Source: JADLEX01 sp964586775
GTDB taxonomy: Bacteria > Lernaellota > Lernaellaia > JACKCT01
Length of the DNA stretch: 35,620 nt
NCBI GenBank assembly: GCA_964586775.1
Contig: CAZPJD010000070.1
Span: 1-35,620 of the forward strand
Direction: 5' to 3'
Below, in pieces: positions 16,853 through 25,520 of this stretch. The position numbers and the translations under genes are program-made. The number at the start of each line of letters is the position of its first letter. Position 1 is the stretch's first letter. The notes below the pieces were generated by a model that was given only the letters and a program-made list of their open reading frames with translations, was not told where the DNA came from and searched no databases.

Positions 16853-18481
16853 ATGCGTAGACGATTCCACTTGGCTCTGATCGTGGCGGCGACGGCGGTC
16901 ATGCTGCTCGCGGCTTCCGCGGCGTTCGGAGGCGCGCCGTACCGGTGGCCGAACGATACGGGCGGCGATCCCGAGAATCACGGCGACGATGCGAATGGCT
17001 GGGACTACTTTGTCGATTTCTACTGGAATTCGGACTGGTGGATCGAGCCGATGGTGTGGTGCCCCTTCGACCTGCGATGGGAAGATCCGCACTTCACCTG
17101 CGGCGAGGACGCCGGGTGGATCGGAAAGGACAACGAGGGTTGGAAGATCGTGGGCGGCGGCGACGGCGACTGGATCGTGAATCCCAAGATCGCGCTGCAC
17201 CCCGACATCAACAACGACCTCGACGGCAAGGAAAAGAAGCAGTTCAAGGCGTCGATCAACATGCGGGCGCTGCCGGGCGGCGCTTCGCTGCGCATCTTCA
17301 TTTGCGACTCGAACGGCACGAGCGACGGACCGGATCCCGAATCCAACCGCCGCGACCTGTTCGGCACGAACGACAACCCGATCATCTACGGCCCCAACGA
17401 GCCGATCCAGGGCTCTTGGCCGGTCACGATCGGCGAAGAAGGCTCCGACGCCGACATGACGTACTGCGACTGGCTGGTCTACGAGATCGACGATCCCAAC
17501 CAGGGCGACGATGACGACGGCGGCGGCGGCGAGGACGACGACGGCGACGATGACGACGACGATGACGACGATTTCGCGGTCTTTAACGAAAACCGTTGCC
17601 CACTCCTGTCCGAAGTCGTGGCCGCGCCCGACGGCGGGCAGTTTGTGGAGATCGTGAATCCGTACGACGAGTCGCTGCCGCTTTCCGACCTGTTCCTTTC
17701 GAACTCGACCGAGTACTACGGCGTGGTGAAGCAGGACGGGACGGTCGATACGAAATCCGGATCGAGTGGCTACTTCAACGCCAAGTTCCCCCCGAACGCG
17801 TATATCTCCCCCGGCGAACGCCAGGTCGTCTCGATCGTTCCGGGCGACGACTTCGTTGCCACCTACGGCGGTCCCCCGCAGTACCTGCTGCACACCGGAA
17901 CGGGCGCGATCATGGAAGAGGCGTTCACCGGCTCTGTGGCGGATCAGGGCGATCTGTCGAAAACGGGCGAAGCCCTGACGCTCTACCGCTGGAACGGCAT
18001 CTCCGATCTCGTCTGCGATTGCGACTACGCGCTGTGGGGCGACAAGTCGAACGCGGTGGACAAGACGGGCGTCGCCATCGACGGCATCGACGCGGGCAGC
18101 GACGAATCGGCCTACGCCGACGACACGCCGCCGGCGGACCAGTCGCCGATCGCGGCCGCCGCGCACGAGGACGGGAAGTCCTTCAACCGCTGCGACACGG
18201 ACGAGGGCGCGGAGGAGAAGAGCGGCGACAACAACGGCTGCGACCCCGACAGCCACGATGAGACCAGCGAGGATCTGGAAAACACGTGGCTGACGCTTTC
18301 GCCCCCCACGCCGCACGAGGACCCGTCCTGCGACGACTCGGACGACGACGACACGGACGACGACACGGATGACGATGCTCAGGACGACGATACCGACGAC
18401 GATGCGCAGGACGACGACGCCGCGGATGACGACGCCTCCGGCGACGATGACGACGACGATGACAGCGCCTGCGGCTGCTGA
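16853..18481 (+). CDS. Secreted protein with lamin-tail-like domain and Asp-rich tail ending in CGC
   Basis: 542 residues. Signal peptide at residues 1 to ~25 (LALIVAATAVMLLAASAAFG). Residues ~27-220 form a Trp/Asp-rich domain I do not recognise. An Asp/Gly linker spans ~221-241. Residues ~245-380 resemble a lamin-tail domain (LLSEVVAAPDGGQFVEIVNPY, LSDLFLSNSTEYY, ISPGERQVVSI), common in exported bacterial nucleases and surface proteins. The final ~45 residues are almost pure DDDA/DDDT repeats and stop at SACGC. No lipobox is present, so any anchoring would have to be C-terminal. The strong AGGAGG supports the start. Confidence 0.82.
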   Translation: MRRRFHLALIVAATAVMLLAASAAFGGAPYRWPNDTGGDPENHGDDANGWDYFVDFYWNSDWWIEPMVWCPFDLRWEDPHFTCGEDAGWIGKDNEGWKIVGGGDGDWIVNPKIALHPDINNDLDGKEKKQFKASINMRALPGGASLRIFICDSNGTSDGPDPESNRRDLFGTNDNPIIYGPNEPIQGSWPVTIGEEGSDADMTYCDWLVYEIDDPNQGDDDDGGGGEDDDGDDDDDDDDDFAVFNENRCPLLSEVVAAPDGGQFVEIVNPYDESLPLSDLFLSNSTEYYGVVKQDGTVDTKSGSSGYFNAKFPPNAYISPGERQVVSIVPGDDFVATYGGPPQYLLHTGTGAIMEEAFTGSVADQGDLSKTGEALTLYRWNGISDLVCDCDYALWGDKSNAVDKTGVAIDGIDAGSDESAYADDTPPADQSPIAAAAHEDGKSFNRCDTDEGAEEKSGDNNGCDPDSHDETSEDLENTWLTLSPPTPHEDPSCDDSDDDDTDDDTDDDAQDDDTDDDAQDDDAADDDASGDDDDDDDSACGC

Positions 18482-18495
18482 CGAATGACGATCAC

Positions 18496-18527
18496 GCGGC
18501 CCGGCTTCCTTCGCGGAGCCGGGCCGC
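18496..18527 (+). terminator. GC-rich hairpin after the CGC-tailed gene
   Basis: Perfect 11-bp stem (GCGGCCCGGCT at 18496-18506, complement at 18517-18527) with a 10-nt loop, 14 bp past the stop. No T-run follows, so it may be a weak terminator or an mRNA-end stabiliser. It separates this gene from the next lipoprotein gene. Confidence 0.4.
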
Positions 18528-18549
18528 ACTTCACCGATGGGAGTGTGGA

Positions 18550-19671
18550 ATGGCTTTTCTTTCTGGCCGGTTCGGGATTTTCGCGGTGCTTTGCGTTCTC
18601 TCTCTCGCAGCCGTTTCGGGCTGCGGGTGCGGCGACGACGACAACGACGACAGCGCGTCGGATGACGATGATTCTTCCGACGACGACGCGACGGACGACG
18701 ACGCGACGGATGACGACGCGACGGATGACGATGCCGACGACGATACGGGCGACGACGATGCCGACGACGATGCCGACGACGACACGGGCGATGACGACAC
18801 GACGACGGAAGGATTCGCCTTCATTCCCGCCGGCACGTTCACCATGGGCAGCCCGCCGGACGAGCTTGGCCATGCGTCGGAAGAGACACAGCACGAAGTG
18901 ACGCTCACCAATGACTTCGAGATCGGCATCCACGAAACGACGCAGGCCGATTTTGAGGACCTGATGGGTTGGAACCCCAGCTTTTTCGGGCCCAACGGAC
19001 CGGAGGAGGATTGCGGCGACGATTGTCCGGTGGAATTCGTCAGTTGGTTCGACGCGGTGGCTTATGCGAACCAACTTTCCATCTCACACGGTCTTGCGCC
19101 CTGCTACGTTTTTTCTCAGGTGAACTGTGAAGACGCCACGAATGTCGCCGCGGACTATATGGCGTGCATGAACAACACGCAGAAGGGGATCGACAACGCG
19201 AACTGGGGACTGGACGGCGTATCTTCGGTCTACGACTGCGAGGGTTTTCGCCTGCCGACGGAATCGGAGTGGGAGTACGCGGTGCGGGCGGGGACGACGA
19301 CCGCTTTTTATAGCGGACCCATGACACAGTTGGATTGCAGCCCGATCGATTCCAACCTGAACCAGATCGGCTGGTACTGCGGCAACAGCAATGCCGGGCC
19401 CGAAGAGGTCGGCCAAAAACAACCGAATACCTGGGACCTGTACGACATGAGCGGGAACGTCTGGGAATGGACTTGGGACTGGTATGCGCTGTACGCGGGG
19501 GATGTCACGGATCCCGAAGGGGCGCTGACGGGCCTGTACCGGACAATACGCGGCGGAAGCGGAAGCTTGACCGGCAAACCCCGCTTAAGCCGTTCGGCGT
19601 ATCGTATGTCCGCCTCCCCCAACGACCGCGAAAGCGACGCCGGTTTCCGCCTTGTGCGGACGTTACCGTAA
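18550..19671 (+). CDS. Lipoprotein with FGE/sulfatase-modifying-factor-like domain
   Basis: 373 residues. The leader ends AAVSGC (C25), a good lipobox, then CGCGDDD and an Asp-rich linker to ~residue 84 with five-residue periodicity (DDDAT). Residues ~88-373 are an FGE-sulfatase (SUMF1-type) domain: FIPAGTFTMGSPPDE, EVTLTNDFEIGIHETTQ, FRLPTESEWEYAVRAG, DMSGNVWEWTWDW, IRGGSGS and DAGFRLVR. True formylglycine-generating enzymes need two cysteines in the GGS to FR segment; here that segment is LSRSAYRM with no Cys, so FGly formation is unlikely. An outer-surface binding or structural role fits better. The leader is nearly the same as that of the next gene. Confidence 0.88.
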   Translation: MAFLSGRFGIFAVLCVLSLAAVSGCGCGDDDNDDSASDDDDSSDDDATDDDATDDDATDDDADDDTGDDDADDDADDDTGDDDTTTEGFAFIPAGTFTMGSPPDELGHASEETQHEVTLTNDFEIGIHETTQADFEDLMGWNPSFFGPNGPEEDCGDDCPVEFVSWFDAVAYANQLSISHGLAPCYVFSQVNCEDATNVAADYMACMNNTQKGIDNANWGLDGVSSVYDCEGFRLPTESEWEYAVRAGTTTAFYSGPMTQLDCSPIDSNLNQIGWYCGNSNAGPEEVGQKQPNTWDLYDMSGNVWEWTWDWYALYAGDVTDPEGALTGLYRTIRGGSGSLTGKPRLSRSAYRMSASPNDRESDAGFRLVRTLP

Positions 19672-19697
19672 GAACGCGACGCGCGAAGGGAACGGAC

Positions 19698-20564
19698 ATG
19701 GCCGACCTTTTCGGAAGGTTCTCGATTGTCGCCGTGCTTTGCCCGCTCACCCTGGCGATCGTTTCGGGGTGCGGGTGCGGTGACGACGACCCTTCGACAG
19801 GCTCGGGGCAGGCTGACGACGACGCGGGTGACGACGACGACGGCGGCGATTGGTGGCGACCCGCGCCCGGCGCGTCCTGGCAGTGGCAATTGACGGGAAC
19901 GATCGATTCGTCGTTCGACGTCGAGATGTACGACGTGGACCTTTTCGAGACGGGCGACGGAGTGTTGGAAGCCCTGCGCGCTGACGGGCGCGTCGTCGTC
20001 TGTTACTTTTCCGCGGGCAGCTACGAGAACTGGCGTGAGGACGCGGGCGAGTTTCCCGGCGACACGTTGGGGAACACGCTGGAAGGATGGGAAGACGAGC
20101 GCTGGCTCGACATCCGTCGCGTCGAGGTCCGACAGATCATGGAGAGCCGGCTCGATCTGGCCGCCGCTCGGGGTTGCGACGGGGTCGAGCCGGACAACGT
20201 GGACGGATACGACAACGACACGGGATTCGATTTCGACGAGTCGGACCAGCTCGAATACAACCGGTTCATCGCCGACGCCGCGCACGAGCGAGGTCTCTCG
20301 GTCGGGCTCAAAAACGACATCGGGCAGCTCGACGCGTTGGCCGAATCTTTCGACTGGGCGCTCAACGAGGAATGTCACGCCTACGACGAGTGCGATGCGT
20401 ACCCGGCGTTCCTGGAAACGGGCAAGGCGGTCTTCAACGCCGAGTATGTCGACGACTGGAGCGACGCGCCGACGCTCGCCGAAATGATCTGCCCGGCGTT
20501 CCCCGGGCTTTCGACCATCATCAAGGAGTGGGATCTGACGGCGAATCGTTTGGCCTGCGATTAG
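19698..20564 (+). CDS. Lipoprotein with GH114-like (endo-alpha-1,4-polygalactosaminidase) domain
   Basis: 288 residues from the ATG at 19698. Lipobox AIVSGC (C25), followed by CGCGDDD and a short Asp linker interrupted by PSTGSGQA. The body matches the GH114/spherulin-4 TIM barrel: VVCYFSAGSYENWREDAGEF, LEGWEDERWLDIR, GCDGVEPDNVDGY, GLSVGLKNDIGQ, NEECHAYDECDAY and KAVFNAEY. The acidic GVEPDN motif, probably catalytic, is intact. The likely role is cleavage of galactosaminogalactan-like polymers at the cell surface. The leader strongly resembles that of the preceding FGE-like gene although the mature domains are unrelated. Confidence 0.88.
   Translation: MADLFGRFSIVAVLCPLTLAIVSGCGCGDDDPSTGSGQADDDAGDDDDGGDWWRPAPGASWQWQLTGTIDSSFDVEMYDVDLFETGDGVLEALRADGRVVVCYFSAGSYENWREDAGEFPGDTLGNTLEGWEDERWLDIRRVEVRQIMESRLDLAAARGCDGVEPDNVDGYDNDTGFDFDESDQLEYNRFIADAAHERGLSVGLKNDIGQLDALAESFDWALNEECHAYDECDAYPAFLETGKAVFNAEYVDDWSDAPTLAEMICPAFPGLSTIIKEWDLTANRLACD
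19790..19813 (+). repeat. 24-bp dispersed-repeat-like insert within the GH114 linker
   Basis: The segment begins CCCTTCGACAGGCTCGG and ends GCAGGC. It resembles a short repeat (CTTCGACAGGCTC..GG.CAGGC) that I know from intergenic regions of many environmental genomes. Here it is exactly eight codons, read as PSTGSGQA, placed between two GAC-rich stretches, so the frame is kept. Confidence 0.55.
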
Positions 20565-20670
20565 TGACGAAGGGCAATCGCGAGTCCGCTGACGCGCGTT
20601 TTCCCAGCGGGGCGCGGAATGCAAAAGGATGACGGTGGAAGATCAGCGAAGCTTCACGGGAGGTGACGTC

Positions 20671-21255
20671 ATGCGTGAGGTGTTTTCCATTGTTCTTGGT
20701 GCGCTGATCGCGGCTCTCGTTTTCGGTACGACAGGTTGCGCGGGCGACGACGGCGGCGGCGATTCTTCCGGTGGCGACGACGCCGATGACGATGACGGCG
20801 GCGGCGTGGACGACGATGATACCGGGGCGTCGGGCACGCAGTGGCAGGATCCCCCGGCGGACTCGTATATGACATGGGAATCCGCTCTGGCGTATTGCGA
20901 GGACTTGACGCTTGACGACCGCGACGACTGGCGTTTGCCGTCGATCGACGAACTTCGATCGCTGATCTCGGGCTGCGAAGCAACCGAAACCGGCGGAAGT
21001 TGCGAGGTGACGGGCGAATGCGCCGAATCCGGCTGTCGGGACGAGGAATTCTGCCCCGGCTGCGATTACGCGCAGGGGCCAGGCGCCGGCGGCGCGTATT
21101 GGCCCTCGGAATATTCCGGGGATGTCTATTGGTATTGGTCGGCGACGGTCGTGGCCGACGCCGAAGGCGAAGCGTGGAATGTGGACTTTGGATACGCCGG
21201 AGTTCACTCCGACCTCGTCGGTTACAGCTATGGCGTGCGGTGCGTGCGACCGTGA
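20671..21255 (+). CDS. Lipoprotein with DUF1566/Lcl C-terminal-like domain
   Basis: 194 residues from the ATG at 20671, chosen over 20629 because GGAGGTGA lies just upstream. The leader ends FGTTGC (C23), then a Gly/Asp linker (GDDGGGDSSGGDDADDDD). The mature domain matches DUF1566: WESALAYCEDLTLDDRDDWRLPSIDELRSLI, then YWYWSATVVAD, AWNVDFGYAG and YGVRCVRP. Related Lcl domains occur in collagen-like adhesins. The stop overlaps the GTG start of the next gene (GTGA), suggesting coupling. Confidence 0.85.
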   Translation: MREVFSIVLGALIAALVFGTTGCAGDDGGGDSSGGDDADDDDGGGVDDDDTGASGTQWQDPPADSYMTWESALAYCEDLTLDDRDDWRLPSIDELRSLISGCEATETGGSCEVTGECAESGCRDEEFCPGCDYAQGPGAGGAYWPSEYSGDVYWYWSATVVADAEGEAWNVDFGYAGVHSDLVGYSYGVRCVRP

Positions 21256-22304
21256 GGGGTAACTCGATCCTCCGGCGGCGTGGGATCGCGCCCGCGCTTC
21301 GGTCGGCGGGTCGATCGCGTTCTTTCGCCGCGATGCTCATGGCGCTCGTGCCGGTCGCGGGGATCGCCATCGCCCTCGCGATCCCGGGGTGCGCGGACCC
21401 CGGCGGCGAGGAGGGCGGGGATGACGCGGAGGGCGACGCCCGGTCCGATGGGGCGGTGCGAATCGACGTCGACTCGACCGGAAGCCTCCAGAACCCCGCG
21501 TTTTCTCCGGAGGGCGATCGGATTTTGCTCACGGTCTTTCGGGAAGGATACAACGAAGGCCCGGCCGATCTGTTGATCGCGGATGCCGACGGACACGACG
21601 TTCGGGTGCTGGTCTCGGACGGCAGCGAAAACGTCAATCTGCCGGGTTCGGCGTGGAGCGCCGCGCGGGGCGAGATCGTGTTTTCGTCGTCGCGCGAACC
21701 GCATGACGAAATCTACGTCATCGGCGAAGATGCCGACCCCGGCGACGAGGAGCGCGTGACGGACCGGGCGATGAACGCCTCTTACGAGCCGTCGTTTTCG
21801 CCGGACGGAGAGTGGATCGTCTTCGAGCGCCATCCGATCGACGTCGAGGGCGAGGGCGTCATCGTGCGCTGCCGCGCGGATGACGGCGAGGATTGCGTCG
21901 AATTGTCGCCGGAGGGCGGGGACTGCCGCCAGCCGAACTGGTCTCCCGCCGGGGAGCGCATCGTCTTTCAGTGCCTGGATGACGGGCGATGGGATCTTTG
22001 GACGGTGCGGGCCGGCGGCGAGGATCTCGCGCGGATCACGTCCGGTCCCGGCGACTGCACCGACGCGTCGTTTTCGCCCGGCGGAGACAGGATCGTTTTC
22101 AGCTCCGACCGGGGGGAGCTCCCGAATGCGAACCTGTTCATCGTTCAGGCCGACGGATCCGGATGGAGTCGCCTGACGGTCTTCGACGGCTACGACGGCG
22201 CGCCGTCGTGGTCGCCCGACGGAGAGTGGATCGCGTTCGAGTCCAGCTCCGGAGATTCCGACGGATCGGCCGGAACTTCCATCTGGGCGATCCAGGTGTC
22301 ATGA
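21252..22304 (+). CDS. Lipoprotein with TolB-like PD40 beta-propeller
   Basis: 350 residues if it starts at the GTG at 21252, which overlaps the previous stop. ATGs at 21333 and 21339 are alternatives with shorter leaders. The hydrophobic leader ends AIPGC (C47 from the GTG). Five or six PD40 repeats follow, with the hallmark FSPDGEWIVF: NPAFSPEGDRILL, PSFSPDGEWIVFE, PNWSPAGERIVFQ, ASFSPGGDRIVFSS and PSWSPDGEWIAFES. This is the TolB/WD40-like fold, probably a ligand- or protein-binding module at the cell surface. It has a short acidic linker instead of the long Asp run of its neighbours. Confidence 0.85.
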   Translation: MRGNSILRRRGIAPALRSAGRSRSFAAMLMALVPVAGIAIALAIPGCADPGGEEGGDDAEGDARSDGAVRIDVDSTGSLQNPAFSPEGDRILLTVFREGYNEGPADLLIADADGHDVRVLVSDGSENVNLPGSAWSAARGEIVFSSSREPHDEIYVIGEDADPGDEERVTDRAMNASYEPSFSPDGEWIVFERHPIDVEGEGVIVRCRADDGEDCVELSPEGGDCRQPNWSPAGERIVFQCLDDGRWDLWTVRAGGEDLARITSGPGDCTDASFSPGGDRIVFSSDRGELPNANLFIVQADGSGWSRLTVFDGYDGAPSWSPDGEWIAFESSSGDSDGSAGTSIWAIQVS

Positions 22305-22344
22305 ATTCCCGTTCCGCGAATCGGCGAATGAAAGGTGGTGGCGA

Positions 22345-23334
22345 ATGCGCGAGATCATCCACGTTGCGGTGCTGCTTGCCCTCATGACGGCGACGGCGGG
22401 CCTCGTCGGCTGCGGATGCGGTGACGACGACGATGACGACGACGCGTCGGACGACAACGCGTCGGACGACGACGCGGACGACGACGCGGACGACGACGCG
22501 GACGACGACGCGGATCCTGAGTGTCAACTGGACTCGATGCAGAACGACATCGGATGCGACGGCGCCCCCGAATTCTGCACGGACAATGCGTTCGACGATC
22601 AGGACCTGATGATCCGCACCGACAACGACACCGATTGCGACGGCGACATCGACTCGTGCACCAACTACGAGTACGACGCCGAGGGCCGGATCTCGTTCAA
22701 CGGCGTGGACGCCGGATGCGACGGCACGAACGAGTCCGACTGCGTGGAATACACGTATTCCGAAGACGGCTCCGAAGCCGTGCAGGGCTTCGACGCGGAT
22801 TGCGACGGCCTGCCCGAGTCGTGCACCCATGCCTTCTTCGACGAAAACGGGGCTCTGACCCGGTTCGAAAACGACGCGGCCTGCGACGACGTGCCGGAGA
22901 GCTGTACGGATTGGTTGACCCCTGACGAGCAGACGATCGTCCAGGAGATGGACTCCAACTGCGACGGCGTTCCCGACGCATGCCTGACGCTGACCATCGA
23001 CGAGAACGGCCGCGCGACATCGCAGGATTTCGATACGGACTGCGACGGGACGCCCGACACGTGCGACGACATGACGTGGGAGGACGACGGATCGGGGTAC
23101 GTGGCCGAACGCGACGAGGGTTGCGACGGCTCCGTGGAGACATGCCTGAACTTCGAGTTCGACGAGGACGGCAACCTGACCGCCGAGGACACCGACGACG
23201 CCTGCGACGACAGCCCGGAGCAGTGCACCGACTACCAGTACGACGAATACGGCAATCGAACGGGGATCTTCTACGACACCGACTGCGACGGCGCGAACGA
23301 CCAGTGCATCGCGCAGGACTACCACTGCGTCTGA
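22345..23334 (+). CDS. Lipoprotein made of ~27-residue CDG/YDE repeats
   Basis: 329 residues. The leader ends GLVGC (C23), followed by CGCGDDD and DDDA repeats to ~residue 58. The rest is nine tandem units of about 27 residues plus a terminal partial one. Each starts with DCDG-x-P-E-x-C-T and continues with a YDE-x-G turn, for example DCDGLPESCTHAFFDENG and ACDDSPEQCTDYQYDEYGNR. The CDG half resembles thrombospondin type-3/EF-hand-like calcium loops, and the YDExGN half resembles YD (RHS) repeats. I know no named family with this exact unit. Two Cys per unit suggest disulfides. GGTGG lies before the ATG. Confidence 0.85.
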   Translation: MREIIHVAVLLALMTATAGLVGCGCGDDDDDDDASDDNASDDDADDDADDDADDDADPECQLDSMQNDIGCDGAPEFCTDNAFDDQDLMIRTDNDTDCDGDIDSCTNYEYDAEGRISFNGVDAGCDGTNESDCVEYTYSEDGSEAVQGFDADCDGLPESCTHAFFDENGALTRFENDAACDDVPESCTDWLTPDEQTIVQEMDSNCDGVPDACLTLTIDENGRATSQDFDTDCDGTPDTCDDMTWEDDGSGYVAERDEGCDGSVETCLNFEFDEDGNLTAEDTDDACDDSPEQCTDYQYDEYGNRTGIFYDTDCDGANDQCIAQDYHCV

Positions 23335-23426
23335 CGCCCGCGCCTCACGCGCGTTCGTCTCGGTTGCCGCGCTGATTCAAAAGGCCGTTCGGCGCGTGGT
23401 CCGGCGCGCCGAAACCCTCATTTCCT

Positions 23427-23456
23427 ATGGCAAACGCGTACCCCATCTGTTATAAA
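23427..23456 (+). promoter_or_regulatory. Possible sigma-70-type promoter of the second large secreted protein gene
   Basis: TATAAA at 23451-23456 (5/6 to consensus) with ATGGCA at 23427-23432 (4/6 to TTGACA), spacing 18 bp. It lies in an AT-richer patch about 50 bp before the ATG at 23509 in the 174-bp gap. Judged by eye only. Confidence 0.35.
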
Positions 23457-23508
23457 TACCCGTCTTTGTCGGGATTTCCCGGCACGCCGTTTTGGGAGAG
23501 GTTTTGTC

Positions 23509-25437
23509 ATGAGGGATGATCGTTTTCGCGGGCGTCTCGTCGTTCGCGCATGCGTGTGCGCGTTCGCCATGTTCGTCGTTTTCGCGGCATTCGCCCCCGC
23601 CGCCTTCGCCCAGGCGCAGGATCAGCGCACGCTCTTCGTGATCGGCAACATCAACTCGTCCTTCGGCACGTTCCCGCTGCGGGCCTACAACATCGTCGAC
23701 GACACGATCGTGCTGGCGAACACGTGGTACCCGGCCGCGCGCGACGACGGCGCGGTCGGAATCGGCGTGGACCCGGTCAACGAACACATGTTCGTCACAT
23801 ACGAAAACCTCGACGGCACGGTCGGCGTGGTGGACGTCTACGATGCCACCGACGCCACCCCGCTCGGTCAGATCTCGCTCGTCGGCACCACCAACCTCGC
23901 GGGCATCGATGTGCACGCGGGACGCGGCGTCATGTACGTCGTCGACCGGTGCATGCCGACGATCTACACCTTCGACACCGACACCTTTCAGCCCATCGAC
24001 GACTGGGATATGCCAACCAGCAGTTGCGCCTATGGCATCGACGTGATCGACGAGGAAGACCTGCTCTTCGTCGCGGACGCATCCAACACCGTGCACTGGT
24101 ACGACATCGACACGCACGAAGAGGTCGGCAGCGCGACGTTGACCTATCCCTCGGCCTCGATCGCCGTCGATTACTCCGACGGCTACCCGGTCATCTACAC
24201 GTCGTGCGTCGCGGGCGGATCGCCCACGCAGCCCCCGGGCGACGTGCCCTACCTCGTGAAATACGACACGAACACGAGTACGCAGACCACCTATTACCTC
24301 GGCGCGAGCCAGGCGGGACGCGGCATCGGCCTCGACGTCCTCAATCGCCGCGCGTACATCGCCGCGGGTGTGGTGGGCGGCCTCGCAAGCGGCACGATCC
24401 GCGTGGTGGACATGGACACCATGCAGGAGCTGTCGCGTTCGCAGCTTCCCGGCGGCTTCGGCAGCCCGTGGAGCCCGACGGACCTCGAAACCACCTGGAT
24501 CGCCTTCGGCAGCAACATCCAGAAGACCTCTTCGACGCACCCCGACGGCGAGATCGAGATCGGCCAGCAGGTGATCTTCGAGATCGCGATCGAGAACCGC
24601 TACAGCCGGCCGATCCACAAACTGCCCTTCAAGGACGATTTCGATCCGGCGCACCTGACCTTTGTTTCAGCCAATCCCGCGCCGGACAACGTGGACACGG
24701 TGAACGGTCTCGTCGAGTGGAACGACCTGATTCCGTCGGTCGGTCACGACCTGGAGTTCGAAGAGGTCTACACGATCACTGTGACCTTCGAGGCCACTCC
24801 CCCCGAGTCGTGCGAGACGTGGGTGGACGGCACCAACACCGGCATCATGACCGGCGCCGAAAACGACCGCGGCGACGTGCTCGACGAGTCGTCGGGTTCG
24901 ATGGCCTATCGCATCTGGTGCACCTGCCAGACCGACGAGGAATGCGACGACGGCGTGTGGTGCAACGGCACCGAATCGTGCGTCGACCGCGAGTGCGTTT
25001 CGACCGGCAACCCGTGCCCGGTCGACGACGGCCTCTATTGCAACGGCGCGGAGACGCTGGTGTGCGTGGAAGAAACGCAGGAGTGCGGACACGAGGGCGA
25101 CCCGTGCGCCGACGACGGCAACCTGTGCAACGGTGTCGAGTCGTGCAACGAGGACGCGGACCAGTGCGAGAACACGGACGATCCGTGCGCGGACGACGGC
25201 GAGTTTTGCAACGGAGACGAGTTCTGCGACCCGACCAAGGTGGATTGCCAGCACACGGGCAACCCCTGCGACGAGGACGAGACGTGCAACGAGCCGACCG
25301 ACGAATGCCTCGCCCCCGGCGAAGATCCGGGTTTGGACAAGGAACCCGGCGGCGATAAGGACGAGGACGCCGGATGGCCCGAGGGCCAGGTGACGGGCGG
25401 TTGCTGCGGCTGCGGCGACAACGGCAAGGACGAATAA
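23509..25437 (+). CDS. Large secreted protein, paralogue of the 2387-4261 product
   Basis: 642 residues. Signal peptide to about A34 (AFA cleavage site). It repeats the architecture of the gene at 2387: propeller-like N-half (FVIGNINSSFGTFPLRAYN, DATDATPLGQI), DUF11-like domain (IQKTSSTHPDGEI, GQQVIFEIAIENRYSRP), CNG Cys-rich repeats (VWCNGTESCVDRECV, FCNGDEFCDPTKVDC), and WPEGQVTGGCCGCG at the end. Similarity runs end to end, including the Cys spacing, so this is a duplication about 21 kb away in the same orientation. GAGAGG precedes the ATG. Function unknown; probably surface-exposed. A terminator follows at 25454. Confidence 0.87.
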   Translation: MRDDRFRGRLVVRACVCAFAMFVVFAAFAPAAFAQAQDQRTLFVIGNINSSFGTFPLRAYNIVDDTIVLANTWYPAARDDGAVGIGVDPVNEHMFVTYENLDGTVGVVDVYDATDATPLGQISLVGTTNLAGIDVHAGRGVMYVVDRCMPTIYTFDTDTFQPIDDWDMPTSSCAYGIDVIDEEDLLFVADASNTVHWYDIDTHEEVGSATLTYPSASIAVDYSDGYPVIYTSCVAGGSPTQPPGDVPYLVKYDTNTSTQTTYYLGASQAGRGIGLDVLNRRAYIAAGVVGGLASGTIRVVDMDTMQELSRSQLPGGFGSPWSPTDLETTWIAFGSNIQKTSSTHPDGEIEIGQQVIFEIAIENRYSRPIHKLPFKDDFDPAHLTFVSANPAPDNVDTVNGLVEWNDLIPSVGHDLEFEEVYTITVTFEATPPESCETWVDGTNTGIMTGAENDRGDVLDESSGSMAYRIWCTCQTDEECDDGVWCNGTESCVDRECVSTGNPCPVDDGLYCNGAETLVCVEETQECGHEGDPCADDGNLCNGVESCNEDADQCENTDDPCADDGEFCNGDEFCDPTKVDCQHTGNPCDEDETCNEPTDECLAPGEDPGLDKEPGGDKDEDAGWPEGQVTGGCCGCGDNGKDE

Positions 25438-25453
25438 CGTAGCGACTTCGACG

Positions 25454-25490
25454 ACGAGCCCGGGGCGAAGGTTCCGGGCTCGTTTCATTT
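25454..25490 (+). terminator. Intrinsic terminator after the large secreted protein gene
   Basis: Perfect 10-bp stem (ACGAGCCCGG at 25454-25463, complement at 25474-25483), 10-nt loop, then TTCATTT. It starts 17 bp after the stop at 25437. Confidence 0.7.
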
Positions 25491-25520
25491 CGCGGGCCGT
25501 GCCCGCGCGGGAGCGACAAA

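Noticed and set aside
16712..18529. 605-codon minus-strand frame rich in Val/Ile, looking like membrane segments
   Set aside because: It is the antisense of the GAC-rich Asp linkers (GTC reads as Val). The plus-strand gene has a signal peptide, ribosome-binding site and a domain match.
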